Source: Leptasterias polaris
Lineage: Eukaryota > Echinodermata > Asteroidea > Forcipulatida > Asteriidae
NCBI GenBank assembly: GCA_037783415.1
Contig: JAZGTN010000026.1
Coordinates: 4,046,501 to 4,110,500, forward strand
Direction of reading: 5' to 3'
Length of the DNA stretch: 64,000 nt
Positions 46,601-54,048 of the stretch are shown here, piece by piece (the first letter of the stretch is position 1; each line of letters begins with the position of its first letter). Made by a program: the position numbers and the translations under genes. The notes below the pieces were generated by a model, which was not told the DNA's origin, searched no databases, and was given only the letters and a program-made list of their open reading frames with translations.

Positions 46601-49600
46601 GTTGTTTGAATAATTTCATATGTTCTCGGTTTTATTGTAGATAGAGTTAGCCACAGGGAAATTCCCCTATCCCAAATGGAACAGTGTGTTTGAACAGCTA
46701 GCACAGGTTGTTAAAGGTCCACCACCAAGGCTTGTCAGTTCAGCTGATCTACCATTCTCAAGGGATTTCACAGACTTCATCAGTAGATGGTAAGTCTAGA
46801 ATAAGTTCTTTTCTAAACTTGGGGGCTGCGGCAGGCAGGCTTGGAATTACATCTTTGAGAGGGCAAGGCCATTTTCATTTTGCAAAGGGCACTTCCATTG
46901 GAAAATCTTGCAGTTATGGAACTTTTGAAGGGGTACCAAGGCCAAGACCAGGGAAACAGAGTTCATGGCCTCTGTAGATTTCATATTTAGATACATTCAT
47001 AAATCCCCTGAACATTCTAGGCATTCCTATTGGTTGAAAGATGGTCACATGACCATGTTTAAACGGCTGTTAAAGACATAGCTGGAGCTGTTTAAGACGG
47101 GTTGCGTAGTAATACTTGTGTTGGCGCGCAAGCTTACATGGGTGCTTATAACGCATAATGTAATAAATACATACTATACTCAATGTAAAATATTTTGGTA
47201 CACGTGCAAGGCACAACCATCGAGCTTTGCTTGCAATTTCACCCTTGGTTTAGTGGTCAAAGGACAGGAATTAAAAAGATTTAAAAGAAGACAAGTTCAA
47301 TATTACAGTTAGCCTTTAGTTTATGCTTTCCCAAAAGGGGTAATGAATGGGAATAAAAGTGTAATGACATGGTCTTAAAAGGCTAATAAAGCCTTGAAAG
47401 GTTGTAGCCATGTGATTAAGGACCTTGTCTTCGGCTTGGTCCTTAATTATATTGCCACAACCTTGCCAATTATAAACAGCTGTTTAAGACCTTATTGAAG
47501 CATGAGCTTCCCTTAGCAATAGCACTAGATGGCCGCACCTGCCAATTTAGATGCTGTTTCTGTCTGTCTCTGGACCTTTATCGCCATAGTCATAGTGCAG
47601 CATTAAACCCAAAAACCCCAAAATCCCAGGGGTTATCAAAATGTGAGAATGCTACCATTTCAATATAACCACTCAAATTAGGATCCCAGTTCCAGACCTT
47701 CTTGTTAGCAATGACTCTCACCCCATAATCATTAGAGTACAACAAATAATTTGTTTGATTATTGAATCTGTTCAGCTTAATATTGAGAAGAAAATATTGA
47801 GGAGAAAATATAAAGGAGTATCGCTGTTTGTTTTGAGTATAGAGTTGGAAGATGTTTTTTACTGTAAATTTTGTTCTTTCTTTTTCCAGTGTAACGAAGA
47901 ATGAGAAGGAGAGGCCGAAGTACAACAAGCTTTTGGTGAGTTGTTTTCAAATGATGACTTTTTATGAGTGGATTGCAAGAATGAATAATTCAATCTAAAA
48001 TTAATATTAATAGGCATAAAACTGACTGCTTTTTCAACAAATGAAAGACGCTAAACAAGTCAAGACACCAAACATGGTGGTCTTTGACAATGGGATTTAC
48101 CGTTTTCTTTTGAAAAAATTTGCAAGGAAGTCGTCTTTGTTTGTCGAGATTCAGCCATCACCCGGGCTGTAAGCCACCGACGATACTCACCCACAGCATG
48201 CAGGAATCAAACAGTACCCTCAGGGCTGAGAACAATGGAAACAATCAGGGCAGCCATTTGATCTATTGAAACCCTGGTATGTCAGACAAAGAAACTGAGA
48301 TCTGAAATTGGATATTACACATCTATCAGGCCTCAAACTTCCCGACGGCCACGACGGCGTCGGTGCCCTTGTTACTGGCCGTGGTGCCCCTCCAAAAATC
48401 ACCTTCTTCAAAGCCATAATTGCCGTGCCCTTAATTCCCTTTGGCCGTGGTGCCCTTTTTAATAGAAGTTAAATACATTATCAGTATTGTTCAGAAGCAC
48501 CAGCTGCCGCGATTTTTCGGAATATTTTTTACACAGTTGTCAATGATTACGAAAAACCAAACTTTTCTACACAGACGAAGCCGACAGTTGGAGATCCTTT
48601 TCTTTATTTAATGTTAGCCCCGGGCCTATTCCTGGGAGAATGATTGACACTCCTAATGACACCCAATTACTCTTATCTTAATCCTCTACAGTTTGTTATA
48701 CAATTGGCACTCTTGTTTCACTCAAAAGACAAGCCAGCTGTGCTGTATCTTTGTGGTTAATCCTCTACAGATTGTTATACAATTGTTTTAGTTTGTAATA
48801 CTCTTGCTTCACTCAAAAGACTAGCTGCTTGCGTGCAGTGTCTTTGTGGTTTTGTGACCTGGTTTTGTGACTCATAGGAGTGGATGTTGTGTTCTTTTTA
48901 ACCTGGAAAGTGTGTTGACATCTGGTGGCTTACAGTTTTACAGTTTGTTTATGAATAAGATGTGATTTATCAATATTTTATTCATGCAAATTGTTTCATT
49001 GGGTTAACCACCCATAGGGGAACCTCTGGCCAATTTTCCAATTTATATTTTTTTAATTTTGTGTGAAAAACTGTTTAGGGTAACTAATGCATTACAGTGT
49101 TATTTTGATTTACAACTAATTATTTATTGACGTGCCTTTTTTAAAATTGCATTTTTGGCCTTGGTGCCCAATCTATTGGCCTTGGTGCCCAATCTATTGG
49201 CCTTGGTGCCCTCCAAAATTTGGCTTGCTCCAAGGCCAAAGTGGCCTTGCCCTAAAAATGTTGATGTTTGAGGCCTGCATCTATCTCTATGAATTCAATT
49301 GTTGATTCCACAATCCCAGCCATATCTCATCGGGCCCCAGCCCCCCCAGCCCCCATTCAATTTTGGCTCTCATTGCATGGTCTGCACTTCAGCTGGGGTT
49401 GTTAACATTGAGATGGGGAACAGGGCAGGGTATGTTTATTGTCACATGGCCCAAGCATTTTGACCGGGATTGTAAGGCCTTCCCTGTCTGTACCAGGCCA
49501 GCAAAGTATGACACTGTGAGTTCATGAATGGTGTAATCTACACAATCAACCTTCTTAGTGAGTCAATCATCCTTCCTGGATGTGGACACGTCAACTACTC

Positions 49601-50033
49601 CATGAACACAGGCGGGTCCCAATCATGTGTTATTGAAGACTTTGTACCTTAACACCCATCTCTGTGTTGCATACACTCTGTGATCATTCCTTGTGTTCTG
49701 TGCACTTAAGAAAAAATGCATTCTTCAACATTGGTGAAAACACTGTGTGGATGTGTGTAAGTCCACATATTGTTTTAAGTCCATACATTGTGTGGACCTC
49801 TTTTGTTCTTGGGTCCACACTTCCTATGTAACACTTAAACACCGTCTCAAGCCTTCAGTGATAAGTCAACATTTTCATTTTCAGAAGTTGATTTTTGTTG
49901 TTATTTTGTATTATTACAGGAACATCCGTTCATCAGGAGGTATGAAAGAGAACATGTAGATGTGGCAGGATACGTCTCAAACATCGTTGCTGAAATAAAT
50001 GAGGCAGGCCTGAATTTCAACACGGACTATTAA
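31662..50033 (+). CDS. MAP2K4: MAP kinase kinase 4 (MKK4), complete
   Basis: Dual-specificity cytoplasmic kinase that phosphorylates the Thr-x-Tyr loop of JNK, and in many animals p38. Exons: 31662-31683, 34829-35018, 37324-37384, 38930-39043, 40392-40511, 41834-41953, 42337-42388, 43486-43613, 44929-45006, 46641-46789, 47890-47935 and 49920-50033. All junctions are GT-AG and in phase, giving 397 codons (human MKK4 has 399). Features: MAPK docking site RPGLKLDF (12-19); Ser-rich linker; P-loop GRGAFGSV (107-114); Lys129 in MAVK; HRDVKPSN (225-232); DFG (245-247); activation loop SIAKT with Ser255 and Thr259; PERID and SDVWSLG; C-terminal DVD-type docking region around [13 protein letters not shown]. 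The spacing of key residues matches vertebrate MKK4, separating it from MKK7 and MKK3/6. The first exon rests on phase and the ATG only. Confidence 0.96.
31684..32516 (+). other. MAP2K4 intron 1, left part, with GC-rich block
   Basis: Mostly AT-rich, but 32070-32315 is a sharply GC-rich block flanked by a direct repeat of GGAGGCGCTCC(C)ACACCCACGAGGCGGCA (about 32069 and 32279). It could be a retroposed fragment or a SINE head, and shows faint resemblance to 5S rRNA words. No function assigned. Confidence 0.45.
32517..33244. mobile_element. 728-bp long palindrome (foldback element)
   Basis: Two arms of about 320 bp (32517-32838 and 32923-33244) are inverted copies with a few differences, around a centre of about 80 bp near 32880. 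Outer ends: TACTCCTAGAAC and GTTCTAGGAGTA. The centre-proximal stems contain CTGGTAA...GCGCGCTACGCTGG and its complement. There is no coding content. This is the structure of a foldback-type MITE. Confidence 0.85.
33244..33882. mobile_element. 640-bp palindromic MITE-like element
   Basis: It starts ATCCACTCCCTATCCTTGGC and ends in the near-complement GCCAAGGATACGGAGTGGAT. Inverted similarity continues inward (CTAGCACCATTGCAAACC against GGTTTGCAATGGTGCTAG; GGTTCGAAAACTAGGTTTTG against CAAAACCTAGTTTTCGAACC). It abuts the previous palindrome exactly. A diverged relative lies at 4870-5345. Confidence 0.8.
33883..34828 (+). other. MAP2K4 intron 1, right part
   Basis: CTAACTGAGACCTAGCCC occurs at about 33898 and again near 33967. 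The block 34255-34330 is moderately GC-rich and includes TGGATTG..CCAATCACGCCAATCA. No gene recognised. It ends at the acceptor AATAACAG before exon 2. Confidence 0.4.
34829..35018 (+). CDS. MAP2K4: MAP2K4 exon 2 (docking site)
   Basis: Encodes [10 protein letters not shown], the basic-x-hydrophobic docking peptide by which MKK4 binds JNK and p38, then a Ser/Thr-rich linker ([18 protein letters not shown]). Acceptor AACAG, donor CT|GTAAGT. Confidence 0.9.
35019..37323 (+). other. MAP2K4 intron 2 with SINE copies
   Basis: A tRNA-like SINE head (GTTGGCGTAGTGGTAT, about 35201) lies on the plus strand. About 35480-35560 matches the SINE-body phrase at 13250. At 35650-35725 a minus-strand tRNA-derived head is visible (B-box complement ATTTGAACCC, A-box complement GCTTGGCCA). 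The rest has hairpins of the type GGAGAGC...GCTCTCC at 36032-36053 and 37169-37190. No gene. Confidence 0.5.
35640..35730 (-). mobile_element. tRNA-derived SINE head
   Basis: On the minus strand, TGGCCAAGCAAT is an A-box-like word and GTGTGGGTTCAAATCCC is a good B box about 50 bases on, as in a tRNA promoter. The same layout recurs at 45920-46005. The acceptor stem does not close, so it is a SINE and not a working tRNA gene. Confidence 0.55.
37324..37384 (+). CDS. MAP2K4: MAP2K4 exon 3
   Basis: Encodes [20 protein letters not shown], equivalent to the ERLRTHSIESSGKLKISPE segment of human MKK4 just before the kinase domain. Acceptor TATACAG, donor GAA|GTAAGT. Confidence 0.9.
37385..38929 (+). 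other. MAP2K4 intron 3
   Basis: A diverged local repeat containing CATGGGATCAGGCATAC occurs at about 37558 and 37668, with related TTGGTTGACATG words. A stem AAGGAGTGCAAAAGCGAGTG...CACTCGCTCTCC lies at 38640-38676 and resembles the hairpins of intron 2. Nothing else recognised. Confidence 0.45.
38930..39043 (+). CDS. MAP2K4: MAP2K4 exon 4 (P-loop, ATP Lys)
   Basis: Encodes [20 protein letters not shown], then [17 protein letters not shown]. It includes the glycine-rich loop and the ATP-anchoring lysine as the last residue. Phase 0 at both ends. Confidence 0.97.
39044..40391 (+). other. MAP2K4 intron 4 with dispersed repeat
   Basis: 39120-39560 is a copy of a dispersed family (GATTGGTCGAGAGGAGAT, GGCCATGTTTAAACG, GGCATGCAAGCCTACACG, TGAATGGGAATAAACGAGTG) found again at 47020-47420. 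The family seems to end in a promoter-like stretch, but no frame is conserved. The rest is unremarkable. Confidence 0.5.
40392..40511 (+). CDS. MAP2K4: MAP2K4 exon 5
   Basis: Encodes [20 protein letters not shown] and then [11 protein letters not shown]. The [19 protein letters not shown] block is nearly identical to vertebrate MKK4 and forms the alphaC-helix region. Phase 0. Confidence 0.97.
40588..40760 (+). mobile_element. tRNA-derived SINE
   Basis: A tRNA-like head: A-box region GGTGGTCTAGTAGTGTGG and B box GGATTTGAATCCC about 45 bases downstream, followed by a tRNA-unrelated body (CAGTACTCGGGGGGAG, ATCACACATCGGTGTATG). It lies in intron 5 of MAP2K4, same strand. Confidence 0.65.
40761..41833 (+). 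other. MAP2K4 intron 5, remainder
   Basis: No gene or structured repeat recognised. Confidence 0.4.
41834..41953 (+). CDS. MAP2K4: MAP2K4 exon 6
   Basis: Encodes [20 protein letters not shown], then [13 protein letters not shown]. It contains the hinge region (CMELM). Phase 0 at both ends. Acceptor GTTTTAG, donor TCT|GTAAGT. Confidence 0.97.
41954..42336 (+). other. MAP2K4 intron 6
   Basis: Non-coding. Nothing recognised beyond a (TTTG)n stretch at 41985-41998. Confidence 0.5.
42337..42388 (+). CDS. MAP2K4: MAP2K4 exon 7
   Basis: Encodes [17 protein letters not shown]. The codon for the catalytic Asp of HRD is split across the next junction (G|GTGAGG ... AG|AT). Confidence 0.95.
42389..43485 (+). 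other. MAP2K4 intron 7 with TTAA element
   Basis: Holds the TTAA-flanked element 42540-43014. It also holds diverged 130-bp direct repeats at 43078-43270 (GGACTTGGGCTATCAGGGCA, AGGATCCAGAAGGATTTGGG). Confidence 0.6.
42536..43018. mobile_element. TTAA-flanked MITE (Kolobok/piggyBac-type target)
   Basis: Element 42540-43014 begins AGGTAGGGTCATAGATTG and ends with the complement CAGTCTATGACTCTACCT, with TTAA on both sides. It includes a 36-bp tandem duplication (TTTCACATGTGGATTTTATC, about 42883 and 42918). A longer copy in opposite orientation lies at 61443-62804. TTAA duplication is known for piggyBac and Kolobok; no transposase here. Confidence 0.75.
43486..43613 (+). CDS. MAP2K4: MAP2K4 exon 8 (catalytic and activation loops)
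   Basis: Encodes [28 protein letters not shown] and DAGCKPYMA. It contains the catalytic Asp, DFG, and the Ser and Thr phosphorylated by MAP3Ks. Cys-Lys-Pro-Tyr differs from the Cys-Arg-Pro-Tyr of vertebrates. Confidence 0.98.
43614..44928 (+). other. MAP2K4 intron 8
   Basis: Non-coding, AT-rich. No repeat or gene recognised. Confidence 0.4.
44929..45006 (+). CDS. MAP2K4: MAP2K4 exon 9
   Basis: Encodes [20 protein letters not shown] and SLGITL, completing the APE-like motif (A from exon 8) and the conserved DVWSLG of the F-helix. Phase 0. Confidence 0.97.
45050..45535 (-). mobile_element. 5'-truncated CR1-like LINE fragment
   Basis: The minus strand encodes parts of the CR1/L2 C-terminus: [33 protein letters not shown] and [10 protein letters not shown]. 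It ends in an ATT microsatellite (plus-strand ATAATAAT at 45053-45070). It is a different subfamily from the LINE at 22.5-27.3 kb. It lies in MAP2K4 intron 9, antisense to the gene. Confidence 0.8.
45536..46150. repeat. Direct repeats flanking a SINE
   Basis: TCCTTCCTCACTCTA...AAATCCAACACCCAAA at about 45538 recurs at about 46069, each followed by a TGTGTACATA phrase. The about 70-bp repeats bracket a SINE-containing segment of about 450 bp, as after a local duplication or a complex insertion. Confidence 0.65.
45800..46010 (-). mobile_element. tRNA-derived SINE (minus)
   Basis: On the minus strand: GTGGCCAAGCAGTTAAGAGC (A-box-like), then GTGTGGGTTCAAGTCCTGG (B box), then a body with CTTGAGCAAGACACTTGACC and CATAAAAGAACCCAGAACAC. 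The CTTGAGCAAGAC body word recurs near 61122. Confidence 0.75.
46151..46640 (+). other. MAP2K4 intron 9, right part
   Basis: No gene or repeat recognised. It ends at acceptor TTTATTGTAG. Confidence 0.4.
46641..46789 (+). CDS. MAP2K4: MAP2K4 exon 10
   Basis: Encodes [20 protein letters not shown], then VVKGPPPRL and [10 protein letters not shown]. Ends mid-codon (TG|GTAAGT) for the Cys of [10 protein letters not shown]. Confidence 0.97.
46790..47889 (+). other. MAP2K4 intron 10 with dispersed repeat
   Basis: 47020-47420 is a second copy of the family at 39120-39560 (GGTCACATGACCATGTTTAAACGG, GCGCAAGCTTACATG, AATGAATGGGAATAAAAGTG, all diverged). The rest is unremarkable. Confidence 0.5.
47890..47935 (+). 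CDS. MAP2K4: MAP2K4 exon 11
   Basis: Small exon encoding [16 protein letters not shown], with the RPKY motif of the last kinase helix. Acceptor TTTTTCCAG, donor TTG|GTGAGT. Confidence 0.95.
48320..49284. mobile_element. 951-bp hAT-like element
   Basis: Element 48327-49277 starts CAGGCCTCAAAC and ends GTTTGAGGCCTG, with CATCTAT on both sides (48320-48326, 49278-49284). Subterminal GGCCGTGGTGCCC words on the left and GGCCTTGGTGCCC words on the right are direct or inverted relatives. There is no coding frame. The 7-bp flank could be an 8-bp hAT duplication with one mutated edge. Confidence 0.75.
49285..49919 (+). other. MAP2K4 intron 11, right part
   Basis: Non-coding. No repeat of note beyond short GTCCACA words near 49760-49820. 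It ends at acceptor TATTATTACAG. Confidence 0.4.
49920..50033 (+). CDS. MAP2K4: MAP2K4 exon 12 (DVD site, stop)
   Basis: Encodes [19 protein letters not shown] and a short tail ending NTDY and TAA (50031-50033). The HVDVAGYV stretch corresponds to the domain for versatile docking used by upstream MAP3Ks. Confidence 0.96.
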   Translation, partial: EHPFIRRYEREHVDVAGYVSNIVAEINEAGLNFNTDY

Positions 50034-50640
50034 TTGCATCAAATCAGGTACAGTCATTGTGAATTTGATTGTAAGCTAGGCCCATTATGACTGCATTGTT
50101 TACCTACATGTAGGCCCTTAGGAATAGGACATTAATCTAGGCCATCATTGGTCAATAACTTAGGCCAAACTAACGTAAATTCTACTAGTTCAATCCACCC
50201 CCACTTTCCCTAATCATGTTGGTTTTATGTGCTCAAAAAATAATGCAGAATGGTATCAGGGTAAAAAAATAATCAGTCCAAAATGGACGGGGTGATCACT
50301 TGTTATCACTTTATTCATGTTCATCTTCCATGTATCATCTTGTAGTGACGTTAAAGTTAGTTATGATAAAAAGTGGCAGCCATTCACCATTGGAATATGG
50401 GAGAGTCATGCCTTGATTGAAGTTGGTTATCAAATATGTATATGATAGAGCATTAACGTTGTGCATGTGCCACCTGTGTGACCATTCTAGAGATTACCTG
50501 TTTGTACTTCAGATGAGTGAACAATTTAGGATGCAAAATATATGTACTTAGCCCTCACAAGTAGGCTTGGCACTTTTTTCTTATGGCAGTTTTTTCTTAG
50601 TGCATCTCTATGAGGGAAATTTGTGGGGGAACTCTTTAAA
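50034..50640 (+). other. MAP2K4: MAP2K4 3' untranslated region (limit unknown)
   Basis: Non-coding sequence after the stop codon. No canonical AATAAA was found before the satellite, so the 3' untranslated region may continue into or beyond it. Confidence 0.4.
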
Positions 50641-53600
50641 GGGCAATAAGGCAATGACCGGGGGCATGGAGGTAATACCATGAAGCAGGGTTTAAGGGCA
50701 ATAAGGCAATGACCGGGGGCATGGAGGTAATACCATGAAGCAGGGTTTAAGGGCAATAAGGCAATGACCGGGGGCATGGAGGTAATACCATGAAGCAGGG
50801 TTTAAGGGCAATAAGGCAATGACCGGGGGCATGGAGGTAATACCATGAAGCAGGGTTTAAGGGCAATAAGGCAATGACCGGGGGCATGGAGGTAATACCA
50901 TGAAGCAGGGTTTAAGGGCAATAAGGCAATGACCGGGGGCATGGAGGTAATACCATGAAGCAGGGTTTAAGGGCAATAAGGCAATGACCGGGGGCATGGA
51001 GGTAATACCATGAAGCAGGGTTTAAGGGCAATAAGGCAATGACCGGGGGCATGGAGGTAATACCATGAAGCAGGGTTTAAGGGCAATAAGGCAATGACCG
51101 GGGGCATGGAGGTAATACCATGAAGCAGGGTTTAAGGGCAATAAGGCAATGACCGGGGGCATGGAGGTAATACCATGAAGCAGGGTTTAAGGGCAATAAG
51201 GCAATGACCGGGGGCATGGAGGTAATACCATGAAGCAGGGTTTAAGGGCAATAAGGCAATGACCGGGGGCATGGAGGTAATACCATGAAGCAGGGTTTAA
51301 GGGCAATAAGGCAATGACCGGGGGCATGGAGGTAATACCATGAAGCAGGGTTTAAGGGCAATAAGGCAATGACCGGGGGCATGGAGGTAATACCATGAAG
51401 CAGGGTTTAAGGGCAATAAGGCAATGACCGGGGGCATGGAGGTAATACCATGAAGCAGGGTTTAAGGGCAATAAGGCAATGACCGGGGGCATGGAGGTAA
51501 TACCATGAAGCAGGGTTTAAGGGCAATAAGGCAATGACCGGGGGCATGGAGGTAATACCATGAAGCAGGGTTTAAGGGCAATAAGGCAATGACCGGGGGC
51601 ATGGAGGTAATACCATGAAGCAGGGTTTAAGGGCAATAAGGCAATGACCGGGGGCATGGAGGTAATACCATGAAGCAGGGTTTAAGGGCAATAAGGCAAT
51701 GACCGGGGGCATGGAGGTAATACCATGAAGCAGGGTTTAAGGGCAATAAGGCAATGACCGGGGGCATGGAGGTAATACCATGAAGCAGGGTTTAAGGGCA
51801 ATAAGGCAATGACCGGGGGCATGGAGGTAATACCATGAAGCAGGGTTTAAGGGCAATAAGGCAATGACCGGGGGCATGGAGGTAATACCATGAAGCAGGG
51901 TTTAAGGGCAATAAGGCAATGACCGGGGGCATGGAGGTAATACCATGAAGCAGGGTTTAAGGGCAACAAGGCAATGACCGGGGGCATGGAGGTAATACCA
52001 TGAAGCAGGGTTTAAGGGCAACAAGGCAATGACCGGGGGCATGGAGGTAATACCATGAAGCAGGGTTTAAGGGCAACAAGGCAATGACCGGGGGCATGGA
52101 GGTAATACCATGAAGCAGGGTTTAAGGGCAACAAGGCAATGACCGGGGGCATGGAGGTAATACCATGAAGCAGGGTTTAAGGGCAATAAGGCAATGACCG
52201 GGGGCATGGAGGTAATACCATGAAGCAGGGTTTAAGGGCAATAAGGCAATGACCGGGGGCATGGAGGTAATACCATGAAGCAGGGTTTAAGGGCAACAAG
52301 GCAATGACCGGGGGCATGGAGGTAATACCATGAAGCAGGGTTTAAGGGCAATAAGGCAATGACCGGGGGCATGGAGGTAATACCATGAAGCAGGGTTTAA
52401 GGGCAATAAGGCAATGACCGGGGGCATGGAGGTAATACCATGAAGCAGGGTTTAAGGGCAATAAGGCAATGACCGGGGGCATGGAGGTAATACCATGAAG
52501 CAGGGTTTAAGGGCAATAAGGCAATGACCGGGGGCATGGAGGTAATACCATGAAGCAGGGTTTAAGGGCAATAAGGCAATGACCGGGGGCATGGAGGTAA
52601 TACCATGAAGCAGGGTTTAAGGGCAATAAGGCAATGACCGGGGGCATGGAGGTAATACCATGAAGCAGGGTTTAAGGGCAATAAGGCAATGACCGGGGGC
52701 ATGGAGGTAATACCATGAAGCAGGGTTTAAGGGCAACAAGGCAATGACCGGGGGCATGGAGGTAATACCATGAAGCAGGGTTTAAGGGCAACAAGGCAAT
52801 GACCGGGGGCATGGAGGTAATACCATGAAGCAGGGTTTAAGGGCAACAAGGCAATGACCGGGGGCATGGAGGTAATACCATGAAGCAGGGTTTAAGGGCA
52901 ACAAGGCAATGACCGGGGGCATGGAGGTAATACCATGAAGCAGGGTTTAAGGGCAATAAGGCAATGACCGGGGGCATGGAGGTAATACCATGAAGCAGGG
53001 TTTAAGGGCAATAAGGCAATGACCGGGGGCATGGAGGTAATACCATGAAGCAGGGTTTAAGGGCAATAAGGCAATGACCGGGGGCATGGAGGTAATACCA
53101 TGAAGCAGGGTTTAAGGGCAATAAGGCAATGACCGGGGGCATGGAGGTAATACCATGAAGCAGGGTTTAAGGGCAATAAGGCAATGACCGGGGGCATGGA
53201 GGTAATACCATGAAGCAGGGTTTAAGGGCAATAAGGCAATGACCGGGGGCATGGAGGTAATACCATGAAGCAGGGTTTAAGGGCAATAAGGCAATGACCG
53301 GGGGCATGGAGGTAATACCATGAAGCAGGGTTTAAGGGCAATAAGGCAATGACCGGGGGCATGGAGGTAATACCATGAAGCAGGGTTTAAGGGCAATAAG
53401 GCAATGACCGGGGGCATGGAGGTAATACCATGAAGCAGGGTTTAAGGGCAACAAGGCAATGACCGGGGGCATGGAGGTAATACCATGAAGCAGGGTTTAA
53501 GGGCAACAAGGCAATGACCGGGGGCATGGAGGTAATACCATGAAGCAGGGTTTAAGGGCAACAAGGCAATGACCGGGGGCATGGAGGTAATACCATGAAG

Positions 53601-54048
53601 CAGGGTTTAAGGGCAATAAGGCAATGACCGGGGGCATGGAGGTAATACCATGAAGCAGGGTTTAAGGGCAATAAGGCAATGACCGGGGGCATGGAGGTAA
53701 TACCATGAAGCAGGGTTTAAGGGCAATAAGGCAATGACCGGGGGCATGGATGTAATACCATGAAGCAGGGTTTAAGGGCAATAAGGCAATGACCGGGGGC
53801 ATGGAGGTAATACCATGAAGCAGGGTTTAAGGGCAATAAGGCAATGACCGGGGGCATGGAGGTAATACCATGAAGCAGGGTTTAAGAGCAATAAGGCAAT
53901 GACCGGGGGCATGGAGGTAATACCATGAAGCAGGGTTTAAGGGCAATAAGGCAATGACCGGGGGCATGGAGGTAATACCATGAAGCAGGGTTTAAGGGCA
54001 ACAAGGCAATGACCGGGGGCATGGAGGTAATACCATGAACCAGGGTTT
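50641..54048 (+). repeat. 55-bp satellite, 62 copies
   Basis: The unit starts GGGCAATAAGGCAATGACCG and ends GCAGGGTTTAA. Copies at 50641 + 55n (n = 0-61) are almost identical. The main variant is AATAAG against AACAAG at base 7. The C form occurs in copies 24-27, 30, 38-41, 51-53 and 61 (counting from 0). Single-copy changes occur at 53750 (GGATGT) and 53886 (AAGAGC). The last copy has CAG changed to CCAGGG. The array begins about 600 bp after the MAP2K4 stop. Confidence 0.98.

Noticed and set aside
46708..46977. 89-codon plus-strand open frame
   Set aside because: Shadow frame running over MAP2K4 exon 10 and into intron 10; the kinase frame is clearly the real one.
50641..54048. CRISPR-like regular array
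   Set aside because: Units abut with no unique spacers, and the context is an animal genome with introns. It is a satellite.
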